This document shows, one piece after another, positions 1 through 11,105 of a stretch of 64,000 nt of DNA. The stretch covers positions 4,864,501-4,928,500 of the forward strand of contig NC_080671.1 of NCBI RefSeq assembly GCF_030247195.1. The letters run 5' to 3'. Under the pieces are notes generated by a model, which saw only the letters and a list, made by a program, of their open reading frames with translations, was not told the DNA's origin and made no database searches. This DNA comes from Topomyia yanbarensis (taxonomy: Eukaryota; Arthropoda; Insecta; Diptera; Culicidae). Position numbers and translations under genes: made by a program. Each line of letters starts with the position of its first letter. The stretch's first letter is position 1.

Positions 1-460
1 ATATCCCTAATCATTTACAATTTCATGCAACATGGTAATGAAATTTTTACGTGAACTCTATCACAAAAGTTGGAGTATTATTCGTGCAATCATTTTTGTT
101 CCATACACTTTTTAATGAAATACCCAGTTCTAGCGACCAGTAATAGGTACGAGCAGTAGATATAAAAAATATTAAAACCTAGAACATCGTTATTCATTTG
201 ATAAGGTTCATTGTGATGTCCGGACAGAAAACGAAAACTGCACTGAGAACCTCAAATAGTGTGCGTGATATATTTCACAAAACCAGATATCACGAATGAG
301 TCTTATTTTAATGATCCAGTTCATATTGTCACATTATTCCGAGTAAAAAAAACCAGTAGTAACCAAAAAATAATAGATCACGATAAGGCGAAGGGAATTT
401 ACGAATACAATGATAAAACTGCTGATATCATGAACATTAGTTACATTACTCTTTGAAAGT

Positions 461-980
461 AAGCTCTAAAACAAATTATCATGATAACATGAACAGAAAT
501 TACAAAAATCGTTACTAAGATGCTGGAATCATGAACACAAATCACACAACTAGTGACAAAAATATCTAAAATCGTGACCAAGATCCTGAAATCATGAACA
601 TGAATTGAAATATCACGATAACGTGGATGAAAATTACGAACATCGCGACTAAGATCTTGAAATCATGAACTTTAATCCCGCTAACGTCATGAGAATGCAC
701 AAGAATCGCGAATAAGCTCTTGAAATCGTGAACAACGTTTGACTGTCGACTGTGTATTCCCAAATTATGAACAAGAACCACAATAAAAAATAAACAACAA
801 CAGTAACCCACCCAAACATTCTAATGTAACGCCATGTATATATTCAGGGCGAGCTTGTTTTTAGAAAATACAAATAGTTTCATGAATACGAGGTTTATTA
901 TTCATAATTTCAGGAACTTTGTCACGGTTTTCGTAAATCGTCCAGTTCATGAAATCGTGACCTTTTGTTCATGAATTTAT
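461..980. repeat. Degenerate tandem repeat with ATCATGAAC core
   Basis: A loose tandem repeat in which a block like 'AAGATCTTGAAATCATGAAC' recurs at about 519-536, 582-600, 653-670 and 715-733, with a more diverged copy near 461-494. Spacing is about 60-70 bp. Similar TTCATGAAATCGTGACC text continues to about 980. Nothing in it looks coding: short frames here are in low-complexity sequence. It is probably an old minisatellite or the internal part of a MITE. The first 460 bases of the window show no feature I can support. Confidence 0.5.
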
Positions 981-1089
981 GAACGGATTTTTTCGTGGGA
1001 CCATCGTTGATTCGAACGAAACTTTGAAGTTGTGTTCGGTTTATGAATCTCCATGATTTTCTTTGACAATTGCAATAATTTGATGCAAA

Positions 1090-2985
1090 AGCAATTTTTC
1101 AAAAGGGCGTAGATATTTCTACGTGCATAAATTTCATTTTTTTTGTTCGATTACTGTATTTTATACAGCAATACTTTCTAAGAACGAGTTACAGGGAATG
1201 AATATTTCTGTACAAAAAAATGCACTGAAAAAAGTGTAATTTTTCACAAAAACAAAAATTTATTTTTAAATTTAAAATGCAAAAAAACATTTTTGCTATT
1301 TTTTCATATTCTGTCAACCAAAACCTAAAGAGAAAAAAAATATAAATATGATTGTATGATAGAGAACAATAACTTTATACATGTTTTTAAATTTCATACT
1401 AATTGACATACAAATTTTTTTACAGAATATAATTCTAAGTATCATTTTAAATCAAAATGCATTTAACAAAAATCATCCAAAATGCGATAGTTTTCGAGAT
1501 ATTTGGAATTTTGTTCCAACAGAAACAGTTAATTCGACTGGTTATGTCCTTTTAAAAAGTTATTTGCCTTACCCCATCATAAAATATAAAAAATCTAATG
1601 TTTATCGTTTCGAAGAGGCAAAAGAAATTTTTTCAGTGTATTTGGATCATGGAGAAGCTTTCAATAAAAAAGTTTTTCTTACAACAACTTTTGACATTTT
1701 TTCATAACTATTACTATTTGCAGTCAAAAATACATTTTTTTGAATATGATTCTTAACGCAATTTTAAATCAAAATGCTAATAACAAAAAAATTCTGTAAT
1801 GTAGATGTAGTAGTTCTCGAGATATTTTAAATTTTGTTTTAAAAACACAATTCTTTTGTTATATTACTACCTTTTCAGAAGTTATTCGCGTATCTCCATC
1901 AACAACAATCGGTTTTTCAAAAGGCCCATAACATTTCCTGTAACTTTCTTTTTGACATCAAGGCGATATTGTAAACCATTTGAAAGCTATACGAAAACAA
2001 TCAAAATTCTATTCAATTAAAGGATCTGATGATTAAACTAAATAGTTCGATCATACGATCATGCTTTTTTCATGTAGCTTTCAAATGGGTTACAATACCG
2101 CCTTGAATTCAAAGGAGAAGTTACAGGAAATGTTATGGGCCATTTAAAAAACCTATTGTTGTTGATGGACAAACGCGAAATGGTCTCAATGAAATAAAAT
2201 AATTGTGAAGTTAAAACAAAATTTGAAACATTTCTAGAACTACTACATTTCAGAAAAATTTTGTCATGAGCATTTTGATTTAAAATGGTGTTTAGAATCA
2301 TATTCAAAAAGAAAATTGTATTTTTGAATGCAAATAGTATGAATCATGGAAATATGTCAAAAGTTGTAGTTAGGACATTTTTTTTGAAAGCTTATCCATG
2401 GTCCAAATACACTGAAAAAGTTTCTTTTACGTCTTTAAAACGATAAGCATTAGATTTTTGACATTTAATGATGGGCGTAATCACACGAATTAGCTTTTTT
2501 GTTGGAACAAAATTCCAAATACCCCGAAAACTATCGCATTTCGGAAGATTTTTGTTAAATGCATTATAATTTAAAACGATATTTAGAATTATATTCTGAA
2601 ATAAAATTACAGTTGTATATGTCAATTAGCATGAAATTAAAAAAAAAACATGTATAAAGCTATTGTTAATTTTTGGCGATAAGTTTTTCATCATACAATC
2701 ACGTTCAAAATATTTCTTTTCTCTTTAAGTTTTCGATGACAATAATAAAAAATTAGAAAAAATTAGTTTTATTTGCAATTTAAATTTTTAGCGCAATTTT
2801 TTTGTTTTTGTGGAAAATGACACAACATTTTTTTCAGTGTATATTTTTTTCGTACAGAAATGTTCATTCTCTGTAGCTCATTCTTAGAAAGTTTTGCTGT
2901 ATAAAATACAGTAATCGAACTAAACATTTTTGAAATTATGGCACGTAGAAATGTCTACGCTCTTTTAAAAAATTCCTCTTGAGTC
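1090..2985. mobile_element. Large palindromic (foldback) element, ~1.9 kb
   Basis: The left part (about 1090-2000) is matched by the reverse complement of the right part (about 2060-2985). Examples are the block with 'GCGTAGATATTTCTACGTGC' near 1110 against 'GCGTAGACATTTCTACGTGC' on the opposite strand near 2950, and 'ACTGTATTTTATACAGCAA' near 1153 against its complement near 2900. The centre lies near 2000-2060. Arms are about 0.9 kb and imperfect, so this is an old foldback or MITE-like DNA transposon. Short open frames in the arms are mirror images of each other and should not be called genes. I could not fix a target duplication. Confidence 0.7.
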
Positions 2986-3029
2986 GAAAAAATCTTTCTA
3001 ATTGTGAAAAATGTTCAGTCTTCCATGTC

Positions 3030-4080
3030 GGTGAAACGGGAAAAGTAGGAATCGAAGATGGTCGGTCACGATTTTAAATATTTTCGGATGGATCTTGATG
3101 TGGCCAACAAGATTTCTATGGGCCGTCAGTAACCTAGAACTACAAATGCAAGATGTTTGGCTCCTATTTTAGGGAAAAAAAATCCTTTTTGCATTCATAG
3201 CGCTATCGGTTTGAATGGGAGTTTTCTCTGTGACCACATTTCACAACCTGTAACACCGCAACCGGAATTCGGATCGAAATAAAATTTAATAACAGTTTTT
3301 GGGGTTCATTGGGGATTAAGTTTGGTCAAATCGGTCCGGTAATCACTGAGAAATTGATGTAACTGTTATTTTGACTTTGAATACTTCCGCTGCGGCTTTT
3401 GGAACCGTCGATGGTTGCCAATGTGGCCAAAGAGGCTTTGAATGACTGTTAGTGACCTAGAACTACAAATCCAAGCAGTTGTGGTCACATATTGGAAAAA
3501 TTTTCGCCTTTTGGAAAAAATTTACATCCATCGCCGAATACGTTGAAATCGGGATTTACTGTGTGTTCGTACTCATCACCCTGTAATTCTGAAACCGGAT
3601 GTCGGCTCAATTAGAAATTCAATAGCAGCGTTGTAACTTTTCAATTCAAAATTCAATTGGAACGTAGTAACTTTCATTTGAGACCAAGTTTGGAAATATC
3701 GGTAAATAATTAGCTGAGAAATAGGTATGACATTAACTTAGAGACTTGGGAAGTTCCCCGGTGGCATCAAGAACCGTCATAGGTGGCCAATGCGGTCAAA
3801 GCGACTTCGATGGGTCTTTAGTGATCTAGACACGCAAATCCAAGTAATGTTGCACATATTTTAATATGTATTGCATCATTTGGACATTATGATGGTACCA
3901 GTTTATAAGGGAATTTGCTGTGTGATCGTACTCTTCAACCCGTAACTCTGGAACCGGAAGTCGGATCAATTAAAAAAAATCAATAGCAACCGATAGGAAG
4001 GTTGTACCTTTCATTTGAGACTAAGTATTTGCAAATCAATCCAGCCATCTCTGAGAAAAATCGGTGAGATTGTTTGACAC
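3030..4080 (-). repeat. Dispersed mosquito-type repeat, three internal units
   Basis: Read on the minus strand this is the dispersed family that also occurs at 14.5, 16.1, 35.7 and 63.8 kb. Its hallmarks are 'GAGATGGCTG', then an 'AACTTAGTCTCAAATGAAAG'-like block, then 'GACTTCCGGTTCC.GAGTTA'. The CCGGTTCCGGAGTTA-like block recurs three times, at about 3940-3965, 3583-3605 and 3247-3273, so the copy is itself a tandem array of ~340-358 bp units. No reading frame is shared between units. Class unknown. Confidence 0.6.
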
Positions 4081-4133
4081 ATGCATACATACATACATAC
4101 ATACACACACATATACACACACATATACACGCA
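4080..4133. repeat. CATA/CACA microsatellite
   Basis: (CATA)n runs into a mixture of CACACA and TATACACA. On the minus strand it reads as TGTATGTG, the same microsatellite that follows 'AAAATGTCTGTGTG' in the plus-strand copies at 14.6, 16.2 and 35.8 kb. It is therefore an integral part of the dispersed family, not an independent locus. Confidence 0.85.
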
Positions 4134-4690
4134 CCAGTGAACCGGTCGCAATCCTCCACCCGGAATCGCTGGACTGACATCGGCATTCTGCCGGACTGCA
4201 TCGAAAGAAGAATAACGCGTCCGTCAACGGTTGCGGGAGACATTCTTTCGTCGAGGAACTCTCCGCCGAGGTAGGCTAGCTCCACCGTCGGGGACTACGC
4301 CGAGTAGCACCGAACACAACAAACCACCAGTATAGGGTCGTCGGGGCACCAGTGTACCGGAAGCCACCCTTCAACCGGAATCGCTCGATCGACCACGGCA
4401 TCCAACTGGTCAACGTAGGGAGGAGAGCATGTAGAATATCATGCCGTGCAGGACTGTTATGGCGGTTATGAGACCAGCGAAATCTAGCGCGAACAGCTAG
4501 ACCTGGAATCATGTGAAGTGCATTAGCAATTAGGAATCCGGGGGATCAGGCAAATGTCGGACTCCTTGGAGGAGTTTAGAGGAGTAGTGTTCAGAATTAT
4601 CTTCTCTGTTCAAAGTCCCTCGCTCTAACACACGATGGACGAAATCGGTAGTATGGTCGAACGTTTGCTGGGTCGGCATAAAAGCTTTAC
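4134..4690. other. GC-rich unclassified repeat segment
   Basis: About 550 bp clearly richer in GC than its surroundings. It contains a partial internal duplication: 'CACCAGTGAACCGG...CCCGGAATCGCT' near 4132-4170 and 'CACCAGTGTACCGG...AACCGGAATCGCT' near 4348-4385, about 215 bp apart. It lies between two pieces of the minus-strand dispersed repeat, so it is probably an insertion or an internal module of a composite element. Short frames on both strands lack recognisable motifs. Confidence 0.4.
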
Positions 4691-4694
4691 CACC

Positions 4695-4815
4695 AAGTAA
4701 AAAAACACACTTTTACCGATCTCGAACAACTGAGTCGAATGGTATAAGAGATTCGGCTCTGCGGGCCGCGGTTAGAAAGTCGAAATTCCGACCGATTGCA
4801 TAACCTTTCTATATA
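4695..4815 (-). repeat. Head of dispersed repeat family, minus strand
   Basis: The minus strand reads 'GCCTTTCTTATATAGAAAGG', then 'TTATGCAATCGGTC', a CGGCCCGCAGAGCCGA block and 'CCATTCGACTCAGTTGTTCG'. This is the start of the family seen in plus orientation at 35706. With 3030-4080 it brackets the GC-rich segment. Confidence 0.6.
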
Positions 4816-5194
4816 AGAAAGGCAAAACAATATCCAGTTGTGCACCACAATTAATAATGTACTAACTATTATTTGTGATACACAACTACAATAAATCAAT
4901 CGAAGACATCCTAGACTTCATAAACTTTTGCTTGGAAGATGTCATCACATAACTCAATTCAAATCAATCAGACATTGGCGGTCATTCTGAACCATTTCTT
5001 ATAACTAGATATTCTGCTTGGTATCCATAGACTTGTGGTAAGGGCAATCTATAGATAACCTAGACTGGGTGGAACAGAAGATAAGTTACTGCTGGTCCGG
5101 TAAACCATATTCCGAAATGCTCGAATTTAATGCAGATATGATTCTATGTCGGAAGAAAAGGTTACTAATGGGGTTTTTCATTGAAAAAGCCCGG

Positions 5195-5301
5195 GGCAGT
5201 GGATTGCACTGGTGTTGCATTTTCTAGCAGTAGAGCAAGCCACTAGACGCGTTTCATTCCCACTTTTGCTAGAAAGTGCAAAACCAGTGCAATCTACTGC
5301 C
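5195..5301. mobile_element. Short hairpin MITE (~107 bp)
   Basis: Two arms of about 35 bp at 5195-5230 and 5266-5301 are inverted copies: 'GGCAGTGGATTGCACTGG' and the complement of 'CCAGTGCAATCTACTGCC', followed by TTGCA(T/C)TTTCTAGCA on both arms. The loop is about 35 bp. Size and structure fit a minimal MITE. No clear target duplication. The flanks 4816-5190 and 5302-6290 show no feature I can support. Confidence 0.65.
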
Positions 5302-6310
5302 GCATATAAGAATCAGAACAAAATTCCGAAAATGGGTTGGATACAGTGTAGAACCGGTTTAAAATCCTAATGAAAAATCACAGCCTTTGATACTACAAAA
5401 TCATATTTAGAGAATGTAGGTAAATGATCTATTTTGAATCCATCTGTAACCGGCACCGGTGCCTATATCATAGTGTCTTTGCGTTGAGCTTTACTGCCCA
5501 TAAAACCATAAGAGTCCCATATGAATTTTATGTTGAAAATGAGTTATCTGTTGGATTGTATTCTGTATCACCACTGAATCACAATGAACAAATAAGATTA
5601 CCAGGTTTGTTTAGAAAATATCGAAAAAATACCAAACCATGGTTGTCCCATCCATTTGGCTCAAAGAAAATGTAAATCTTGAACAACGTTTTTCTCGGAT
5701 TGTTGTTTTTCACTATGGAAATCTTATGCTTTTACGTCTGATTGATTCTTTCACGATGTCTATGATCTGTTGCACGGTAGTGGGGCATAGCGCACCGAAG
5801 TGTATGTTCACAGGTTGAAATACATATACATATCTAATTGCTATATCAAATAGTACCTTTTATACGAAGTATTGTACTTATACGCTATCAGTAAAAAAAA
5901 TCGTATGGCTTTTTTCAAACAAAGTTGGCGAATCTACGTAGCATAACTTACAAATCACTGATACTTAGGTAGAGCAGAATAGCTTTTATATACACATATA
6001 CTAACCATGATCGCAAATCACTCCCATAAAGATAAGAATTCCATAGAAAATGGGACAAATGTGCGATCGTTGGCAGTATAATTCACTATGGGTCATCGGT
6101 ATAGTGTCACCGCCACATAGCATTGTTGGGACATTGAAGATCTAATGGTTATATGAATAGTCAGACTTCGCCGTGCTTAGTTCCTCTAAATATTTATAAT
6201 ATCTATTGATTGGTTATGCTCAGGACGGCAATGCTTACTGAAAAACGTTTTATATTATTTATTGGCTAGCGAGTGTACATTAGAAACTATTGTGGTTGAT
6301 TTCCAAAAAG

Positions 6311-6568
6311 CTTAGCTTAGTTTAGCTTGGGTAGACCGCGCGCGTCGTTTGCTCCCATTCCCTGTCAGCATACGACCACAAATCCCACCGTGGTCACTAA
6401 TGCCGCTTCCATCCGAAACAAATCTGAGTCAGGCTCCAACCCCAACCGCTGTCAAAATGTAGGAACTGACATCGCGGGAAGGTGAGGGATAGGAGTTCTG
6501 TATCAGAAGAAAATGGTGGCATAGTGTGGCATCATATTGCACAATAATACAGCTTTGCCAACCTATTC
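6311..6568 (-). mobile_element. Retroposed fragment with 18-bp target duplication
   Basis: The 18-mer TGGTTGATTTCCAAAAAG occurs exactly at 6293-6310 and 6569-6586, flanking 258 bp of distinctly GC-richer sequence. A perfect 18-bp duplication is typical of target-primed reverse transcription. On the minus strand the insert ends in GCTAAACTAAGCTAAG, a short (CTAAG)n tail of the kind some insect LINEs use in place of poly(A), so I read it as the 3' end of a 5'-truncated non-LTR element or a SINE on the minus strand. No reverse transcriptase motif fits in this length. Confidence 0.7.
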
Positions 6569-6589
6569 TGGTTGATTTCCAAAAAGTGA

Positions 6590-8980
6590 AATAAATTATG
6601 AACATGTTTTTTTTTTATCAATGTCCGCAATATCACACCAACTCACAACTCTTTGACGATGCTGGAATTTCTCATAATGTGTGATTTATATGATAGATTT
6701 GGAAAATTTGGGTAGATCACTTGCATATGAAATTAGCTCACTGACTCACACGATTTTCTTCCGGATTCCTAAAGGGGATTTTTAGCCAGTCGAAATATGC
6801 TATCATGTTAGTATAATGTTTTACAACGTCACATTTGATCTCTTTCAATTAGTTTTGTTCATGTTTAGGACGTTGTCTTCAAAAATTTCATCAATTGTAC
6901 ACCAATATCAAAACCATATTCTAACTCAGAAAAAAAAACTAATGTTATTTATGAAAAGCACAGCACAATTCAGTAATTATGTTGAAATTAATGTTACAAT
7001 CAACTAAGTACCGATATTTGAATGGAAAACAAATATTAGTTATTCATTGTTCGCAACATCGTAGTCAAGATGTAATCCCTGAAATGCTGCAACTTGTGAA
7101 ACTAACGCAAACGCCTACTAACGTTTATTATTTGTGTTTTCCATCTACTGCCGGTTCATGTATACGCATACAAACAAGCATCCGCGGAGTTTACGATTTG
7201 ATATGCAATCGATGGAAAATATGGAATTTCCCAATGAAAATCTTAGACTTTTCGTGAAAACTGAATATACATTAGATGTAAATATTACGTAGAATGCTCC
7301 AGTATATTTTTTGAATCAATTAGAGCGTATGCACAATGCACAGATAGGTTATGAATGAAATTAGGAAAATCGTAAAATTTTCATGGAAAAGTCGGAAAAT
7401 GCCATCAAACTAAAGTTCCAATGTGTGCTTGAGAGAAATAGAAACACACTGAAATACTAAAAAGAGTATGTCATCGCTTTATTTTCGAAGATATTAGCGT
7501 GGAAATGCAAAAAAGGCAAAAGTTTTTCCGGTCTAAGGTAATGCATTCGGAAAATCGGGAGAATTTTCACGGAAAATTTTAACCAGATGATAGCTGAATA
7601 AATTCTGCAGGGACGTATGTTTTTTGTTTTGGGATTTTAGTTAATTTTATCGTCTATTTTCTCGAAAAACTAACTTTTTCCTACTGTTTTGCGGCGCGAG
7701 TTACGATGGCCTTAAATCGCTAGAATTCGTCGTATTTTCTGGTGCCCAAATACATTATTTTTTCGTTCTTGTATAAAATTCTGTCTCTTCAGATTCGCAA
7801 ACTGACTGAATTATTTTATGTTTTAAAAGAACATTCATGAAAGAGCATTCAACAATACGTGTTTCACATCTAAAATTTCTTTGCGATTTATTTTTCATGA
7901 TAATTAGTAATAAATCAAGTCAACAGGAATTTATCGGAAAATATTGGTTCAACTTTCTGTTTTAAAATATTAATTTCGACAGGTACTTTAAAACCGATAC
8001 GTAGACCGCGGTCAGGGTAAACGCGTAAAACTCAGCTAAAGCGTACAGCAAATAGTATCTAAAGCAAAGCGAGTAGAAATCTACGGGAAGTAGAAACAAT
8101 AAAAACCAATCTATTGATCGGCTCCTGATTGCTCGTTTTGACAGTCGCGAGAAATCGAACAGTGGGTTTTATAATCAAATTAGATAGTGTTATTCTAAAA
8201 CATACAATTTTACATAAGTTTTTCGCTTACTATGTATCGATGTTTTGCTTTTAAAACAAGATATAATAATGTTTTCGGAATTATGTAAACATGACAAAAC
8301 ATTAACGTAAACGGTTTTGTGGGGTACATGTGTACCCCAAAGAAACTTTAAGCGGGTACTGTTAAGTTGGTCAAATGCAACAAATAGGTTGTACCTGCTT
8401 TAGTGGAAGTTTAGTAAGAATCAAATTGATTTATGATAAAGATTGCTTGCAGTTAAAATAAATTGTAACCATTGACTAAAAAGGGCGTTTTAGACCGGGG
8501 ACGATTTCGCAATTCCCATATATTGAAATCACAAATTTGGTGGTACTGCTGTGGCTAATTACCATAGCTAATTTAATACATGTGATAAATCATACAAAAC
8601 TGCCTTGCAGAAATGGTTTTTGATACAAACTTAGAACTTTTGGTTAAGTACGACGGGCGAGGTTGTTTGAAACTGTTACCATTAATTTGTTTGTTTCCCC
8701 ACGAGTTAGCGACCGATTTATTCTACTTTCCGGTTAAGATATCGACGATTTGTAAGTTTCTCATAACATTACAAATTCGACGTTCAATAATAGCAATTTT
8801 TTTTCTTTTTAAAATAATGGCAAATAAAAATGGGGATTCTATTAGCCAGTGATTCGTTTTGCCATAGGCAGATTTAACTCAACACGTATGGTGCTACTTC
8901 AGCCTCGAGTGATTCTACTATTCTAAGATGACCCTAGGGTGCCTAAAATTAAAAATTTTCGAGATCTTTGGTGGATTCTC
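6590..8980. other. AT-rich sequence without recognised features
   Basis: About 2.4 kb with short frames only. A small perfect palindrome, GGGGTACATGTGTACCCC, sits near 8320-8337. The blocks near 7370 and 7550 share 'GGAAAATCG' and 'ATTTTCA.GGAAAA' motifs, suggesting old repeat sequence. No coding, RNA-gene or transposon termini that I can defend. Confidence 0.4.
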
Positions 8981-8989
8981 CATATTAGC

Positions 8990-9190
8990 AAGTTAGGTTC
9001 GGATCGGGTTTCTCAAATTAAAAATTTTCGGGTCCGGTCGGGTTCGGGTTTTCTAATTTTGAAAATTTCGGGCTCGGGTCGGGTGCGGGTTTTTCAAATT
9101 TTATAATTTCGGGCTCGGGTCGGGTTCGGGTTTTTTAATTTTCAAGCTCTCGGGTTCGGGTCGGGTTCGGGTTCAAAAAAATTGAAACCC
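8990..9190. repeat. ~40-bp tandem repeat rich in CGGGTCGGGTTCGGG
   Basis: Units starting with TTCGGG(C/T)(T/C)CGGGTCGGG recur at about 9027, 9067, 9108 and 9149, with a weaker first unit near 8995, giving a period of about 40 bp. Each unit alternates a G-run block with an AT block (TTTTTCAAATTTT). The array ends in GAAACCCGACCATCTCT, the complement of its own G-rich core, so the last stretch can fold back on the array. Confidence 0.75.
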
Positions 9191-9639
9191 GACCATCTCT
9201 AATAAGTAAATATTGTAATACCATTCTATGTAGTCTGCATATGCTTGACGAAAATAGGTAAATACGAAAGAGAAATAATATATTTCGTAAATATTTTGTT
9301 CTGATTACGCAAATTCAAAAAAAACTAATTTTTATTGCTGTATATCTCACAATGATTTTTTTTATGGATTCTTACACTAGTTCATAATACCTATTTTTTA
9401 TTGATTTTATTTATTTTTTACTTGTTCAGTTGTAAAACTTTTCATTGAAACATTCGTGTGTTTTAGATCTTCAACTGAAGCTAGATAATTTTATAGCAGG
9501 CATCATGTTGAAATTGAAATAGCTCATATGTTGAGATTTGAAAACAGTTTTCATAAATTACCACGCGATGAAAAGAAAAATAGAGAATCAATTCTGCACA
9601 AAAGAAATGAAAACCTGAGTACATGTGATGATCACAATG

Positions 9640-10409
9640 CGTCGCTGTTGTGCCTTCTTATGACAAACGCCATTTTGGGGTAAACTGAGTTAGATATGCC
9701 ACATTACTTGTTTGAAAAATCTCTACAAAGTGGCGTTTTCAGAATTTTGAAATTCTACTTGGTTACTTAGATATTGCGAGAAACGTCATGAGAAATTGTG
9801 AGTTTTTTGCTTAAAATCATTGTATCTAGGGATTTGCTCAAGTTATATTGAAGTTTTAGATGTTTTTATGCGTGAAAATGTCTGAGGAACACAATGACAT
9901 AAACATTTTCAAAAGAAAATTACACGAGTTGTGAGAAAAACACAGTTTTAGTTTTAAATTGAAAATAAAGGATATTTGGCAACACTGTAACTAAAAATAA
10001 CTATTTTTTCTAGCTGCCCTGACTCATTCCCTTCAAAATGCATTTCACCGATTGTTTATAGCCCATATGAACGCAAAGATATGAATAAAAGTTAAAAATT
10101 GATGATTTTTTTCTATGGAAAATTTTTCATGCACGATTATGACACGTTATACAAATTTTGTCATCAATACACGCCTATGACACGTGTGAGTGCGACTTTT
10201 GTTTACATTCATAGTAAAATCTCGCAACATAGTCAAGCGATCTTCGTAATATTTGAGAGATTGATGAAGAATAGATAGAAGCATTAATTGTCTTCTTTGG
10301 AATGTTTATACCATTTATAAGTTTCAAGATATTCAATCTCAAACTTTAAAAATCGTTTTTCTCGAAATGTGCTAAATGGCGCTTGTCATAAGATAGCACA
10401 ACAGCGACG
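9640..10409 (+). mobile_element. 770-bp MITE, copy 1 (TSD AATG)
   Basis: Termini are inverted: CGTCGCTGTTGTGC at 9640 and GCACAACAGCGACG ending at 10409, continuing inward to CTTATGACAA and its complement. AATG at 9636-9639 and 10410-10413 is a 4-bp target duplication. A second copy of exactly the same length lies inverted at 17555-18324. No transposase frame is present, so it is non-autonomous. 4-bp duplications are used by superfamilies such as Sola and Chapaev, but I cannot assign one. Confidence 0.85.
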
Positions 10410-10454
10410 AATGGTCAAACATCTATGTATATGTGCAGTACAAACAGATTTCGA

Positions 10455-11105
10455 GTAATTTTTGTCTCCTGTCCAGAAGATGCCATCGTGTCGTCGAAGC
10501 GGTACCGGAAACTGCGTCATGACTTCATGAAGCTAATCCAGGCCGCCAAAATCGCGAGTCTGAAAGACGTATGATCAGGATCTATACAAATTCAATAAAT
10601 GCAATAAAAGGCTGATGAAAAGTATGTCAAATTTGACTTTAAACAGCTTCCGGGACAGAAGCCAAATGTTGCAAAGATCACTGAGAAAGCTTAAAATTGT
10701 TGTTGCGGATAAATTTACTGGAAAAAGTGCATGATCTGGCAGTAAATTTGCAGTAATGGCCGTAACCGAGTCAACGATGGTCTGAAATGCGTCTAGTGTC
10801 TAATTGGGCTTCACCGGGGCACTCCCTATTTTTTGCCAAATTTGGCGAGTAGCTACTACTGTGGCTGTATCGCGATAATGACATCAACGTTCATGAGAAT
10901 GGGTTGAACTCCCTAAACTTCCCGGAATTCCACCCAATTCAAATCTATACCCTCTATAAATATATCGAATGGAAACATTACTAAGGATGCTATTTCAGCG
11001 ACTAGATACTGGGGAAAAGTAGCCGATGATATCGACCAGCAGCTTGTGCAGAGTTTAAAGGCAGGTGTCATGCCCAAAGTTCAAATTTTCATGCGGGAGG
11101 AATAA
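10455..11105 (+). pseudogene. Decayed mariner-like transposase (C-terminal two thirds)
   Basis: Fragments in different frames match the mariner/ITm transposase plan as I know it. At about 10613-10654 the sequence reads DEKYVKFDFKQLPG, followed by a DKF...MIWQ.ICS stretch near 10705-10755. A degraded PKFGE/LASSYY region near 10840 corresponds to the usual WPDLA..HY segment, then FPEFHPIQIY near 10920-10950 corresponds to the PE.RPIE motif. The C-terminus DDIDQQLVQSLKAGVMPK runs in frame to a TAA at 11103-11105. Several frameshifts and stops separate the pieces, so it is inactive. I did not find the terminal inverted repeats. The subfamily (DD37-type mosquito mariner) is an inference. Confidence 0.7.

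Noticed and set aside
1381..2625. Related frames containing NIILSIILNQNAFNK and NIVLNYNAFNKNLPKC
   Set aside because: They come from the inverted arms of the 1.9-kb palindrome, are AT-driven and interrupted.
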